From Gammaproteobacteria bacterium (lineage in GTDB: Bacteria > Pseudomonadota > Gammaproteobacteria > JADZEE01), in the NCBI GenBank assembly GCA_020850735.1, contig JADZEE010000120.1:1-50031 (forward strand): a stretch of 50,031 nt of DNA, given 5' to 3'. Both the position numbers and the translations under genes were made by a program. The notes beneath the pieces are model-generated. The model saw only the letters and a list, made by a program, of their open reading frames with translations, ran no database searches and had not been told where the DNA came from. Below are positions 1-8,832 of this stretch, piece after piece (position 1 is the first letter of the stretch; every line of letters begins with the position of its first letter).

Positions 1-22
1 CCAATGCATTGCCGGTACACCC

Positions 23-99
23 GTAGGTGCGGCTTCAGCCGCATTCACCGCTTGGCGCCGACACCCACCGTCCCGGCCGGCTGAAGCCGGCCCTACAAC
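23..99. repeat. REP-pair (REPIN-like) element, copy A
   Basis: A 77-bp unit begins GTAGG and ends CCTAC. Its left part contains the hairpin GCGGCTTCAGCCGC and its right part the hairpin GGCCGGCTGAAGCCGGCC. The two ends are inverted relative to each other, so the whole unit can fold as a double stem. A GTAG head next to a GC-rich hairpin is the known signature of REP sequences moved by RAYT (REP-associated tyrosine) transposases. No RAYT gene is in this window. Confidence 0.75.
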
Positions 100-125
100 C
101 ACCCGGGCGTTGGCGGGAGATCCCG

Positions 126-149
126 GTAGGTGCGGCTGTAGGTGCGGCC
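126..149. repeat. Two tandem 12-bp partial REP heads
   Basis: GTAGGTGCGGCT and GTAGGTGCGGCC stand back to back directly before copy B of the REP pair. They repeat the first 12 bases of the full unit and look like slippage or abortive duplication of the REP head. Confidence 0.7.
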
Positions 150-226
150 GTAGGTGCGGCTTCAGCCGCATTCACCGCTTGGCGTCGCCACCCACCGTCC
201 CGGCCGGCTGAAGCCGGCCCTACAAC
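150..226. repeat. REP-pair (REPIN-like) element, copy B
   Basis: This is a second copy of the 77-bp unit at 23-99, nearly identical (for example GGCGTCGCC here against GGCGCCGAC in copy A). It lies in the same orientation, with about 50 bp between the copies. It is 105 bp downstream of the paaE stop codon, in the non-coding end of the paa operon, a usual place for REP elements. Confidence 0.75.
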
Positions 227-330
227 ATCGCCGACCGTCACCGGCAATAGCGATTTTGGGGGTCCCCGCAACGCGGGCCAGGGGCGTCCAGGGGCCGTCG
301 CAACAGGCGCGGTGATGTTTTCACAAGCCC

Positions 331-1407
331 TCAGCCCTGGTCGTAATCCAGCGTGACGTGCTCGCTGGTCGGATGGGACTGGCAGACGAGCACGTAGCCG
401 GCCTCCAGCTCCCAGGGTTCGAGTGCGTAGTTGACGTCCATGCGCACACTGCCGGCGACGACCTTCGCGCGACAGGTCGAGCACACGCCGCCCTTGCAGG
501 AAAACGGCAGCTCCAGTCCCTGCTCGTGCGCCGCGTCGAGTATGCTCGGTCCGCCCGCTTGCGCACGAAACTCACGCCGATCGCCGTCCATCACCACCGT
601 GATCGTGCTCGCGGTTTCGCCGGTGGCCGGCGCCGGCGCGCTCCGCGCACGTGCGGCGACCGCCGGATTGGTCGCGAAGCGCTCGAAATGCACGTGCCGC
701 GGATCCATACCGGCCGTGATCAGCGCGGCGCGTGCGTCGTCGATCATGGCCCCCGGACCGCACACATAGCATTCGTCCGGCAGGCGATCGCGGCAGAAGC
801 CGGCGAGCAGCTCGCCGACCTTGGCGGCGTCGATGTGGCCGTTGAACAAGGGCATGTCCGTGTCTTCGCGGGAGAGGACGAAATGGATGCTGAAGCGGTC
901 CATGTACAGGTTTTTCAGATCCATCAGCGCTTCGCGAAAGATCGTCGTGGCCCGGGTGCGGTTACCGTAGAACAGCAGCACGCGGCTGTGCAGCTCGGTC
1001 GCGAGCGTGGTACGGATGAGTGACATGATCGGCGTGATGCCGCTGCCGGCCGCGAGCATCAGGTAGGTCCTGCGCTGGGCCGGATCGAGCGGGGTGTTGA
1101 ACCGCCCGGTGGGCGTCATGACCTGCAGCGTGTCACCGGGACGCAGGCGCTCGTTAGCGAAGGTCGAGAACGCGCCGGCGTCGACGTGGCGCACGACGAT
1201 GTCGAGATTGGATTCGCCGACGCCATTGCAGATCGAGTAGGAACGGCGCAGCTCCGTGCCGTCGACGACGGCCTTCACGTTCAGGTGCTGGCCCTGGCGG
1301 TAGCGGTACTGGGTGGCGAGCTCCGGGGGCACCCGGAACGTGACACGGACGGCATCGTCGGTTTCCCGCTGCACGTCGGCGACGATCAGTGGGTGGTATT
1401 TCAGCAT
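331..1407 (-). CDS. paaE: Phenylacetyl-CoA epoxidase reductase subunit PaaE
   Basis: PaaE passes electrons from NAD(P)H to the di-iron epoxidase PaaABC in the cytoplasm. The 358-residue protein has an N-terminal ferredoxin-NADP reductase part with an FAD motif (RSYSIC) and nucleotide-binding motifs (AAGSGITPIMSL, CGPGAM). Its C-terminal plant-type 2Fe-2S domain has Cys residues in the pattern CKGGVCSTC plus a distal Cys (VLVCQSHP). The start at MLKYHPLIV was chosen because homology begins there; a longer reading frame upstream is low-complexity Arg/Ala sequence typical of shadow translation. It is the last gene of the leftward paa operon, 100 bp after paaD. The length fits the family (about 350). 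Confidence 0.95.
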   Translation of the reverse strand: MLKYHPLIVADVQRETDDAVRVTFRVPPELATQYRYRQGQHLNVKAVVDGTELRRSYSICNGVGESNLDIVVRHVDAGAFSTFANERLRPGDTLQVMTPTGRFNTPLDPAQRRTYLMLAAGSGITPIMSLIRTTLATELHSRVLLFYGNRTRATTIFREALMDLKNLYMDRFSIHFVLSREDTDMPLFNGHIDAAKVGELLAGFCRDRLPDECYVCGPGAMIDDARAALITAGMDPRHVHFERFATNPAVAARARSAPAPATGETASTITVVMDGDRREFRAQAGGPSILDAAHEQGLELPFSCKGGVCSTCRAKVVAGSVRMDVNYALEPWELEAGYVLVCQSHPTSEHVTLDYDQG

Positions 1408-1507
1408 CGATCCGATCCCCTGGGCGGGTCTGGCGGCGCGCGCCTGCCGCCGTCGGACCGCGGTGCCGGCGCAACGCGCGCTCTGTCGTCCCCGCGGCCG
1501 GCGTCCC

Positions 1508-2014
1508 TCAGAAACATTTGAAATAGTCGAACGGCTCGAGACAGTCGTCGCACGTGTAGTGCGCTTTGCACGGCGTGGAGCCGAACTCGCTGACGCGCGT
1601 GGTGTGTGCGGATCCGCAGCGCGGGCAGGGCACGCCGGCATCATCGGCCATGAGCGCCCGCTTGTCGGCGCTCACGCCGACCGGCGGGGCGATGCCGTAC
1701 TCGCGCAGCTTGGCCCGCCCGGCTTCGCTGAGCCAGTCGGTGGTCCAGGGCGGATACAAGGCGGTGCGGATCCGCGCCCGGGCATAGCCGCCGGCGTCGA
1801 GCGCCTTGCGGATTTCCTGCTCGATCACCCGCGTGGCGGGGCAGCCGGAGTAGGTCGGGGTGATGACGACCTCGATGGTGCCGGCGTCGGCACGGACGTC
1901 GCGCACGATGCCGAGGTCAACCACCGACAGCACCGGGATCTCGGGATCCGGCACGTCCTCGAGCAACGCCCGCACGGCCGCCAGCGCGTCGTCAGCCAAC
2001 GCGATTTCAGTCAT
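1508..2014 (-). CDS. paaD: Phenylacetate epoxidase maturation protein PaaD
   Basis: PaaD is required for a working PaaABCE epoxidase and is thought to help iron-sulfur or di-iron centre assembly. The 168-residue protein has an N-terminal MIP18/DUF59-type domain (DPEIPVLSVVDLGIVRDV, then a TPTYSGCPA segment with the conserved Cys). Its C-terminal zinc-ribbon-like tail has paired cysteines (CPRCG, then CDDC, and a final KCF). The length matches E. coli PaaD (about 165). The gene sits 13 bp after paaC and before paaE, the usual paaABCDE order. Confidence 0.95.
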   Translation of the reverse strand: MTEIALADDALAAVRALLEDVPDPEIPVLSVVDLGIVRDVRADAGTIEVVITPTYSGCPATRVIEQEIRKALDAGGYARARIRTALYPPWTTDWLSEAGRAKLREYGIAPPVGVSADKRALMADDAGVPCPRCGSAHTTRVSEFGSTPCKAHYTCDDCLEPFDYFKCF

Positions 2015-2027
2015 ACCGGTTCGGCTC

Positions 2028-2798
2028 TCACCAGGCCGTCGCGTCGGGATAGGCGCGTTGCATGAACTGCAGCTCGCACAGCAGGTAACCGAGGTGCTCG
2101 GTGTGACGTCCCGCCTTACCGCCGCTCTGCATCCACTGGGCGGGCGGACGGGTCAGCGTCGCCTCGGCGAGCACCGCGTCGACCCGCCGATCCCAGCCCT
2201 CGCGCAGGCTGCGCGGATCGGGGCCGACGCCGGCGGCGGCGATGGCTTCCTCCACCGCGTCGCAGTCGAACAGCTCGCCCGTCCACATCCACAATGAGTC
2301 CACCGCCTGCTGCGCGCGGGCGTGGCTTTCCTCCGTGCCGTCGCCCAGGCGCACTAGCCACTGCGCACTGTGCCGGAAATGGTAGCGGGTCTCCTTGAGC
2401 GACTTGGCGGCGATCGCGGCCAGGCGCGTATCGGCCGATTGCGCCAGCCGCTCGTAGAGCTCGAGCTGCCAGGCATCGACGAACATCTGCCGCGCCATGG
2501 TTACGCCGAAGTCGGTATTGGGCTGCTCGACCAGCAGCAGATTGTGGAAATCGAACACGTCGCGGCGGAAGGCGAGCGCGTCGTCGCTGCGCCCGCGCCC
2601 TTCGATCTCCGCGGCGTAGCCGAGCAGCAGACGCGCCTGACCGATGAAATCGAGCGCGAAATTGGTCAGGGCGATGTCTTCTTCGAGATACGGGCCGGTG
2701 CCGCACCATTCGGACAGGCGCTGGCCCAGTACCAGCGCGGTGTCGCCCAGGCGCAGGACGTATTCGAACAGGGCGCTGTCGCGCACGGCCGGGGTCAT
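2028..2798 (-). CDS. paaC: Phenylacetyl-CoA epoxidase structural subunit PaaC
   Basis: PaaC pairs with the catalytic subunit PaaA in the epoxidase core. It has the same ferritin-like four-helix fold but is not the catalytic subunit. The 256-residue product starts MTPAVRDSALFEYVLRLGD; the open frame extends upstream, but that part overlaps paaB and has no homology. Recognisable segments include FALDFIGQARLLLGYAAE, EQPNTDFGVTMARQMF and the C-terminal GGKAGRHTEHLGYLL. It starts 10 bp after paaB, so translation is probably coupled. Confidence 0.95.
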   Translation of the reverse strand: MTPAVRDSALFEYVLRLGDTALVLGQRLSEWCGTGPYLEEDIALTNFALDFIGQARLLLGYAAEIEGRGRSDDALAFRRDVFDFHNLLLVEQPNTDFGVTMARQMFVDAWQLELYERLAQSADTRLAAIAAKSLKETRYHFRHSAQWLVRLGDGTEESHARAQQAVDSLWMWTGELFDCDAVEEAIAAAGVGPDPRSLREGWDRRVDAVLAEATLTRPPAQWMQSGGKAGRHTEHLGYLLCELQFMQRAYPDATAW

Positions 2799-2808
2799 CG
2801 TCGCCCCG

Positions 2809-3096
2809 TCACAGGTTCTCGATTTCGTCGGGAATGTCGTAAAAGGTGGGATGTCGATACACCTTGTCACGCGCCGGTTCGAACAGCGCTTCCTTGTCGT
2901 TCGGATCGGAGGCGGTGATTGCGCGCGATTCCACGACCCAGATGCTGACGCCTTCCATGCGGCGCGTGTAGACATCGCGGGCGTTGTCGACGGCCATCGC
3001 GGCATCGACGGCGTGAATGCTGCCCACGTGCTTGTGCGCGAGGCCGGTCTTGCTGCGGATGAAAACCTCGTACAGCGGCAGCTCTGTTTCTGTCAT
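2809..3096 (-). CDS. paaB: Phenylacetyl-CoA epoxidase subunit PaaB
   Basis: PaaB is the small bridging subunit of the multicomponent epoxidase and holds PaaAC units together. The 95-residue protein starts MTETELPLYEVFIRSK and carries the family segments HVGSIHAVDAAMA and EGVSIWVVESRAI. Its length equals that of known PaaB proteins (about 95). It lies between paaA (67 bp upstream) and paaC. Confidence 0.95.
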   Translation of the reverse strand: MTETELPLYEVFIRSKTGLAHKHVGSIHAVDAAMAVDNARDVYTRRMEGVSIWVVESRAITASDPNDKEALFEPARDKVYRHPTFYDIPDEIENL

Positions 3097-3163
3097 CGGC
3101 GCTGTTCCTCGCGTACCTGGATCCGAAGCGCGGGCGCGGGGACGCGCAGCGCCCCGCGCGGTT

Positions 3164-4156
3164 TCACGCGGCCTGCCCGGTCGCCGGCGCCCGGCGTTTG
3201 TTGGCGTATGCCTGCGCGGCGTCACGCACCCAGCGGCCGTCCTCGTGCGCCTTGCGGCGAACGGCCAGTCGATCCCGGTTGCACGGTCCGTTGCCCTTGA
3301 TCACCTCGCGAAATTCGTTCCAGTCGGGTTCGCCGTAGTGGTAGTGGCCGGACGCCGGATCCAGGCGCAGGGCCGGATCGGGAATGCTCAGTCCCAGGAA
3401 CTCGGCCTGCGGCACGGTGGCGTCGATGAATTTCTGGCGCAGCTCGTCGTTGGAGAACCGCTTGATCTTCCAGCGCATGTTCTGGTCGGAGTGTATCGAG
3501 TCCCGGTCACTCGGACCGAACATCATGACCACCGGCCACCACCACCGGTTCAGGGCGTCCTGGGCGAGGTTTTTCTGGGCGCTCGTACCGCGGCACAGCG
3601 TGAGCATGATTTCGAAGCCCTGGCGCTGGTGGAAGCTCTCCTCCTTGCAGACGCGGACCATCGCGCGGGCGTAGGGGCCGTAGGAGCACCGGCACAGCGG
3701 GATCTGGTTCATGATGGCGGCACCGTCGACGAGCCAGCCGATGGCACCCATATCGGCCCAGGTGAGCGCGGGATAGTTGAAGATGCTCGAGTACTTCGCC
3801 TTCCCGGACAGCAGCTGCTCGATCATCTCCGCCCGCGAGACGCCGAGCGTTTCCGCGGCGCTGTACAGGTACATGCCGTGGCCACCCTCGTCCTGCACTT
3901 TGGCGAGCAGCACCGCCTTGCGCCGCAGCGTGGGTGCGCGCGTGATCCAGTTGCCTTCGGGCAGCATGCCCACGACTTCCGAGTGGGCGTGCTGCGCGAT
4001 CTGGCGGATCAGCGTGCGCCGGTAGCCTTCCGGCATCCAGTCCTTGGGCTCGATACGCCCCTCGGCGTCGATGCGCGCCTGAAAACGTTCGGCGAGCTCG
4101 TCGTCGGCCGGGCCGGACGGGTCGTCCGGCTGCTGATCCAGACCTTGCGTGTACAT
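3164..4156 (-). CDS. paaA: Phenylacetyl-CoA epoxidase catalytic subunit PaaA
   Basis: PaaA is the di-iron oxygenase that makes ring-1,2-epoxyphenylacetyl-CoA from phenylacetyl-CoA, O2 and electrons from PaaE. The 330-residue protein shows two ExxH iron motifs, E90-GG-H93 and E173-SF-H176, in a ferritin-like fold, and the highly conserved [19 protein letters not shown] segment near its end. The start MYTQGLDQQ is preferred; an ATG 16 codons upstream is possible but lies within the promoter region. A separate promoter with the motif TTTTTGTATCA lies upstream, so paaABCDE may be transcribed both alone and as part of the longer operon from paaG. Confidence 0.96.
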   Translation of the reverse strand: MYTQGLDQQPDDPSGPADDELAERFQARIDAEGRIEPKDWMPEGYRRTLIRQIAQHAHSEVVGMLPEGNWITRAPTLRRKAVLLAKVQDEGGHGMYLYSAAETLGVSRAEMIEQLLSGKAKYSSIFNYPALTWADMGAIGWLVDGAAIMNQIPLCRCSYGPYARAMVRVCKEESFHQRQGFEIMLTLCRGTSAQKNLAQDALNRWWWPVVMMFGPSDRDSIHSDQNMRWKIKRFSNDELRQKFIDATVPQAEFLGLSIPDPALRLDPASGHYHYGEPDWNEFREVIKGNGPCNRDRLAVRRKAHEDGRWVRDAAQAYANKRRAPATGQAA

Positions 4157-4205
4157 GTGCGCAGCCCCCGCGCGTGGGTCAACCTGTGTCCACTTATGGC
4201 ACAAA

Positions 4206-4236
4206 ATTATGACGATCGCAATATTTTTTGTATCAA
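4206..4236 (-). promoter_or_regulatory. Candidate paaA promoter
   Basis: On the minus strand TTGATA and CATAAT are separated by 19 bp, about 50 bp upstream of the paaA start, in an AT-rich island that stands out from GC-rich surroundings. The spacing is longer than the ideal 17 bp, so this is tentative. The -35 element overlaps the repeated motif at 4225-4235. Confidence 0.4.
4225..4235 (+). promoter_or_regulatory. Candidate paa operator, site 2
   Basis: TTTTTGTATCA lies on top of the putative paaA -35 region. It differs at one base from TTTTTGTTTCA at 7164-7174, in the paaG/paaK divergent promoter region. Two near-identical 11-mers in the only two clear paa control regions suggest a shared regulator site. 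The regulator is not encoded here. Confidence 0.4.
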
Positions 4237-4275
4237 AATCGGCCTGGGCGGCACCGTGCCTGCGTGGGGTGCAGA

Positions 4276-4722
4276 TCAGTCGTCGGGCGCGGCGAGCACC
4301 TTGCCGGTGGTATAGGAGTTGCCGCGAAAGATGGCGATGAGCTGGCCGCCGTCGTCGCGCACGTCGATGTCGTAGACGCCGAGCGTGCGCCCGTGCGAAC
4401 GCTCACGGGCGGTGGCCGTCAGGCGCGCGCCCACCGCGCTCGGTCGCAGGAAATTGATCTCGCAGATGACCGCGAGCGTCACCGCGTTGTAACTGTTGCA
4501 CGCGTAGGCAAAGGCCGTGTCCGCGAGCATGAACACGCGCCCGCCGTGACACACTCCATGGCCGTTCATCATGTCGGCGCGTACCGTCATCGCCATCTGC
4601 GCCTGGCCGGGGCCGATCGACAGCAGCTCGATGCCCGCTTCCTGAGCTGCCGCGTCCCGTGCGTACATCACGCGGCCGGTGAGCTCGGCCAGTTGCTGCG
4701 GATCCCGGGTCCTGGCTTCCAC
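4276..4722 (-). CDS. paaI: Acyl-CoA thioesterase PaaI
   Basis: PaaI is a hot-dog-fold thioesterase that hydrolyses hydroxylated or stalled phenylacetyl-CoA derivatives, freeing CoA if the paa pathway jams. The 148-residue protein contains the family active-site region [20 protein letters not shown], where Asn/His/Gly and the later Asp form the catalytic site, and the ending RGNSYTTGK. The length is typical (about 140-150). It follows paaH by 18 bp and precedes paaA by about 120 bp. Confidence 0.95.
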   Translation of the reverse strand: MEARTRDPQQLAELTGRVMYARDAAAQEAGIELLSIGPGQAQMAMTVRADMMNGHGVCHGGRVFMLADTAFAYACNSYNAVTLAVICEINFLRPSAVGARLTATARERSHGRTLGVYDIDVRDDGGQLIAIFRGNSYTTGKVLAAPDD

Positions 4723-4740
4723 GTTCCGTCACTTCGCCAC

Positions 4741-6240
<1,500 letters not shown>

Positions 6241-6256
6241 TGCGAGTGCCTTCAAT

Positions 6257-7048
6257 TCATCTCCCCTTGAACACCGGTGCGCGCTTGTCGAGGAAGGCGC
6301 GCACACCTTCGCCGTAATCCTCGCTCGCACCCGCGCGACGCTGCAAGTCACGCTCGAGGTCGAGCTGTGCGTCCAGCGTATTGCCGCCGGACGCATCCAG
6401 TGCCTGTTTGATGAGGCCGAATCCGAACGTCGGTTGCGTGGCGAGCCCGTCGGCGAGCTCGCGCGCCGTCGACTCGAGCTGGTCGTCGTCGACGACCTGC
6501 CAGATCAGGCCCCAGTCGGCGGCCTGTTCGGCGCTCAGCGTAGTGCCCAGCAGGGCGAGCCCCGTCGCCCGGGCGCGCCCCACCAGCCGCGGCAGGATCC
6601 AGGTGCCACCGGAGTCGGGCACCAGACCGAGCTTGCAGAAGGGCTGGATGAATTTCGCCGAGCGGCCGGCGATGACGACGTCGCAGGCCAGTGCGACATT
6701 GGCACCGGCGCCGGCCGCCACCCCGTTGACCGCGCACACCACCGGTTTGGGCAGGGCGCGTAGGCGACGCACGAGCGGATTGTAATGGGCCTCGATGCTG
6801 GCGCCGAGATCCGGGCTCGCGTCCCCGGGTGCGACCGTGCGGTCGGCGAGATCCTGGCCGGCACAGAAGCCGCGGCCCCGGCCGGTCAGCAACAGGCAGC
6901 GCAGCGCCGGATCGGATCCGACCCGCTCGAGGGCGCTGCGCAGCTCCGCGTGCATCTGCGTGTTGAAGCTGTTCAGACGCTCGGGCCGGTTCAGGGCGAT
7001 CGTGGCGACGCCCGCCTGCTCCTGGTAGTCGATCGTTTCGTAGGCCAT
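6257..7048 (-). CDS. paaG: 1,2-epoxyphenylacetyl-CoA isomerase PaaG
   Basis: PaaG converts ring-1,2-epoxyphenylacetyl-CoA to oxepin-CoA and also shifts double bonds in later intermediates. The 263-residue crotonase-fold protein starts MAYETIDYQEQAG. Features include the oxyanion-hole region RGFCAGQDL, the GLVPDSGGTW segment with the PaaG-type catalytic Asp (D145), and the ending RAPVFKGR. The Asp, and the absence of the two glutamates of hydratases, separate PaaG from PaaF. It is the first gene of the leftward operon and faces paaK across a 191-bp region. Confidence 0.93.
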   Translation of the reverse strand: MAYETIDYQEQAGVATIALNRPERLNSFNTQMHAELRSALERVGSDPALRCLLLTGRGRGFCAGQDLADRTVAPGDASPDLGASIEAHYNPLVRRLRALPKPVVCAVNGVAAGAGANVALACDVVIAGRSAKFIQPFCKLGLVPDSGGTWILPRLVGRARATGLALLGTTLSAEQAADWGLIWQVVDDDQLESTARELADGLATQPTFGFGLIKQALDASGGNTLDAQLDLERDLQRRAGASEDYGEGVRAFLDKRAPVFKGR

Positions 7049-7159
7049 GGTCCCGATTGCTCCTGCGGCGACGCGGGTTTGTGCGTGCGACCGGCCGCAG
7101 GGCCGGTCGCCGCCAGCCCCGGGCGGCGGTCGATGTGTTACAAGTTCAGGCAACAGCGT

Positions 7160-7189
7160 TTGATTTTTGTTTCATGGTAAGGGAATAAT
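7160..7189 (+). promoter_or_regulatory. Candidate paaK promoter
   Basis: TTGATT and AATAAT are separated by 18 bp, about 50 bp upstream of the paaK start, in the only AT-rich stretch of the divergent region. The match to a sigma-70 promoter is good. The candidate operator at 7164-7174 lies inside it. Confidence 0.5.
7164..7174 (+). promoter_or_regulatory. Candidate paa operator, site 1
   Basis: TTTTTGTTTCA lies between the -35 and -10 boxes of the putative paaK promoter and reaches the -10 box of the leftward promoter. A bound repressor would block both directions. The near-identical TTTTTGTATCA stands before paaA (4225-4235). Assigning this as a regulator site is inference from position and repetition. 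Confidence 0.42.
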
Positions 7190-7202
7190 CGCCGGCTGTT
7201 AA
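7174..7202 (-). promoter_or_regulatory. Candidate promoter of the leftward paaGHIABCDE operon
   Basis: On the minus strand TTAACA and TACCAT are separated by exactly 17 bp, about 125 bp upstream of paaG. It overlaps the paaK promoter candidate, which would make the two directions co-regulated. Confidence 0.45.
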
Positions 7203-7239
7203 TCGTGCGCCGGCGTAAGGCACGATAGCCGAGGCCATC

Positions 7240-8553
7240 ATGATGACACGTACGAAACCATCGCCGCGCGACGAGCTGGATGCGATCGAGATCGCCAGCC
7301 GCGACGAGATCGCCGCGCGCCAGCTCGAGCGCCTGCGCTGGACGCTGCGGCACGCCTACGACAACGTCGCGCACTACAAGGCGCGTTTCGAGGCTGCGGG
7401 GGTGCATCCGGACGACCTGCGCACGCTGGACGATCTCGCCCGCTTCCCGTTCACCAGCAAAGCGGATCTGCGCGCCAATTACCCGTTCGGCATGTTCGCG
7501 GTGCCCATGGATGAAGTGGTGCGCGTGCACGCCTCGAGCGGCACGACGGGCAAGCCGACCGTGGTCGGCTACAGTGCGCGCGACATCGACATCTGGGCGG
7601 ATGTGTGCGCGCGTTCCATCCGCGCGGCCGGTGGGCGGCGGTCGGACAAGATCCACGTCGCCTACGGCTACGGTCTGTTCACCGGCGGCCTGGGCGCGCA
7701 TTACGGCGCCGAGCGTCTCGGCGCCACGGTGATCCCGATGTCCGGCGGGATGACCGAGCGGCAGGTGCAGCTCATTCAGGATTTCCAGCCCGACATCCTG
7801 ATGTGCACGCCGTCCTACGCGCTCAACATCGCCGACGAGTTCGAGCGCCAGGGCAGCGATCCGGCGGCCTGCTCGCTGCGTATCGGCATTTTCGGCGCCG
7901 AACCCTGGACCGAGGCGATGCGTGCCGAAATCGAGGCGCGTCTGGGCATGGACGCGGTCGACATCTACGGCCTGTCCGAAGTCATGGGTCCGGGCGTCGC
8001 GAGCGAGTGCGTGGAGACCAAGGACGGCGCCACGGTCTGGGAGGATCACTTCTACCCGGAAATCGTCCACCCCGACAGCGGTGAGCCGCTCGCCGACGGC
8101 GAGCTCGGCGAGCTCGTGTTCACGTCGCTGACCAAGGAAGCGCTGCCCATCATTCGTTACCGGACCCGCGACCTGACCCGCCTGCTGCCGGGCACCGCAC
8201 GCTCGATGCGGCGCATGGCGCGCATCACCGGCCGCAGCGACGACATGCTCATCATTCGCGGTGTGAACGTGTTCCCCAGCCAGATCGAGGAGCAGATCTT
8301 CAAGTGCGCCCAGCTTTCGCCGCATTACCAGATCGAGCTCTCGCGCGACGGTCACCTCGATCAGATCAAGGTGCTGGTGGAGCTCAAGCCCAACGCCGTC
8401 GACTATGACCGGGCCACCACGGCACGCGAGCTCGCCCATCACATCAAATCGTATATCGGCGTCAGTGCCCACATCGAGGTACTGTCCTACGGGAACGTCG
8501 CCCGCTCGCAGGGCAAGGCCGTGCGCATCGTCGACAAGCGCGCGATCCCGTGA
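7240..8553 (+). CDS. paaK: Phenylacetate-CoA ligase PaaK
   Basis: PaaK activates phenylacetate with ATP and CoA, the entry step of the pathway, in the cytoplasm. The 437-residue protein has the AMP-binding P-loop-like motif HASSGTTGKPTV, the adenylate-binding YGLSEVMGPGVA segment and the C-terminal hinge/Lys region SRDGHLDQIKVLVELKP. The length fits PaaK (about 430-440). Two ATG codons in a row (7240, 7243) could both serve as start. It is divergent from paaG and upstream of paaZ in the same direction, with a 279-bp gap in which no gene or clear signal was seen. Confidence 0.96.
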   Translation: MMTRTKPSPRDELDAIEIASRDEIAARQLERLRWTLRHAYDNVAHYKARFEAAGVHPDDLRTLDDLARFPFTSKADLRANYPFGMFAVPMDEVVRVHASSGTTGKPTVVGYSARDIDIWADVCARSIRAAGGRRSDKIHVAYGYGLFTGGLGAHYGAERLGATVIPMSGGMTERQVQLIQDFQPDILMCTPSYALNIADEFERQGSDPAACSLRIGIFGAEPWTEAMRAEIEARLGMDAVDIYGLSEVMGPGVASECVETKDGATVWEDHFYPEIVHPDSGEPLADGELGELVFTSLTKEALPIIRYRTRDLTRLLPGTARSMRRMARITGRSDDMLIIRGVNVFPSQIEEQIFKCAQLSPHYQIELSRDGHLDQIKVLVELKPNAVDYDRATTARELAHHIKSYIGVSAHIEVLSYGNVARSQGKAVRIVDKRAIP

Positions 8554-8832
8554 CCCGCGGCGGGTGGCGGCTGGCAGTGCGGGCTGCGTGCTCCGCGACC
8601 GTGCGCCGATCCGATGGTGCCGCGACACTCGCCGCTCGCGCGGAGCCGGGACGAAGGTTCCGTACCCTCGCGCAGTGCCGCGCCGGGCGGTGGTTGCAAC
8701 CATGTATTCGTCATGCACGATCCGTTACGACGCCGGTACGGCGACGGCGATGTGACCGGCCGAGGTGTCGCGGCGCGACGACGTTCAGTCCGCTCTCCGG
8801 ATACGGAGCCCGCCTCATGAGGAGTCGAACCA

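Noticed and set aside
23..226. Possible CRISPR-like or satellite repeat
   Set aside because: Only two full units, each an inverted pair with a GTAG head and no variable spacers of constant length; a REP-type element explains it.
1408..1507. Short inverted repeat GGCGGC/GCCGCC between paaD and paaE as a terminator or riboswitch
   Set aside because: Six-base arms in very GC-rich DNA are expected by chance, there is no T-run, and paaE needs to be transcribed with the operon.
6257..7048. Assigning this crotonase-fold gene as PaaF instead of PaaG
   Set aside because: It has the Asp-containing PDSGGTW segment and the characteristic ending of PaaG isomerases, and lacks the two glutamates of enoyl-CoA hydratases.
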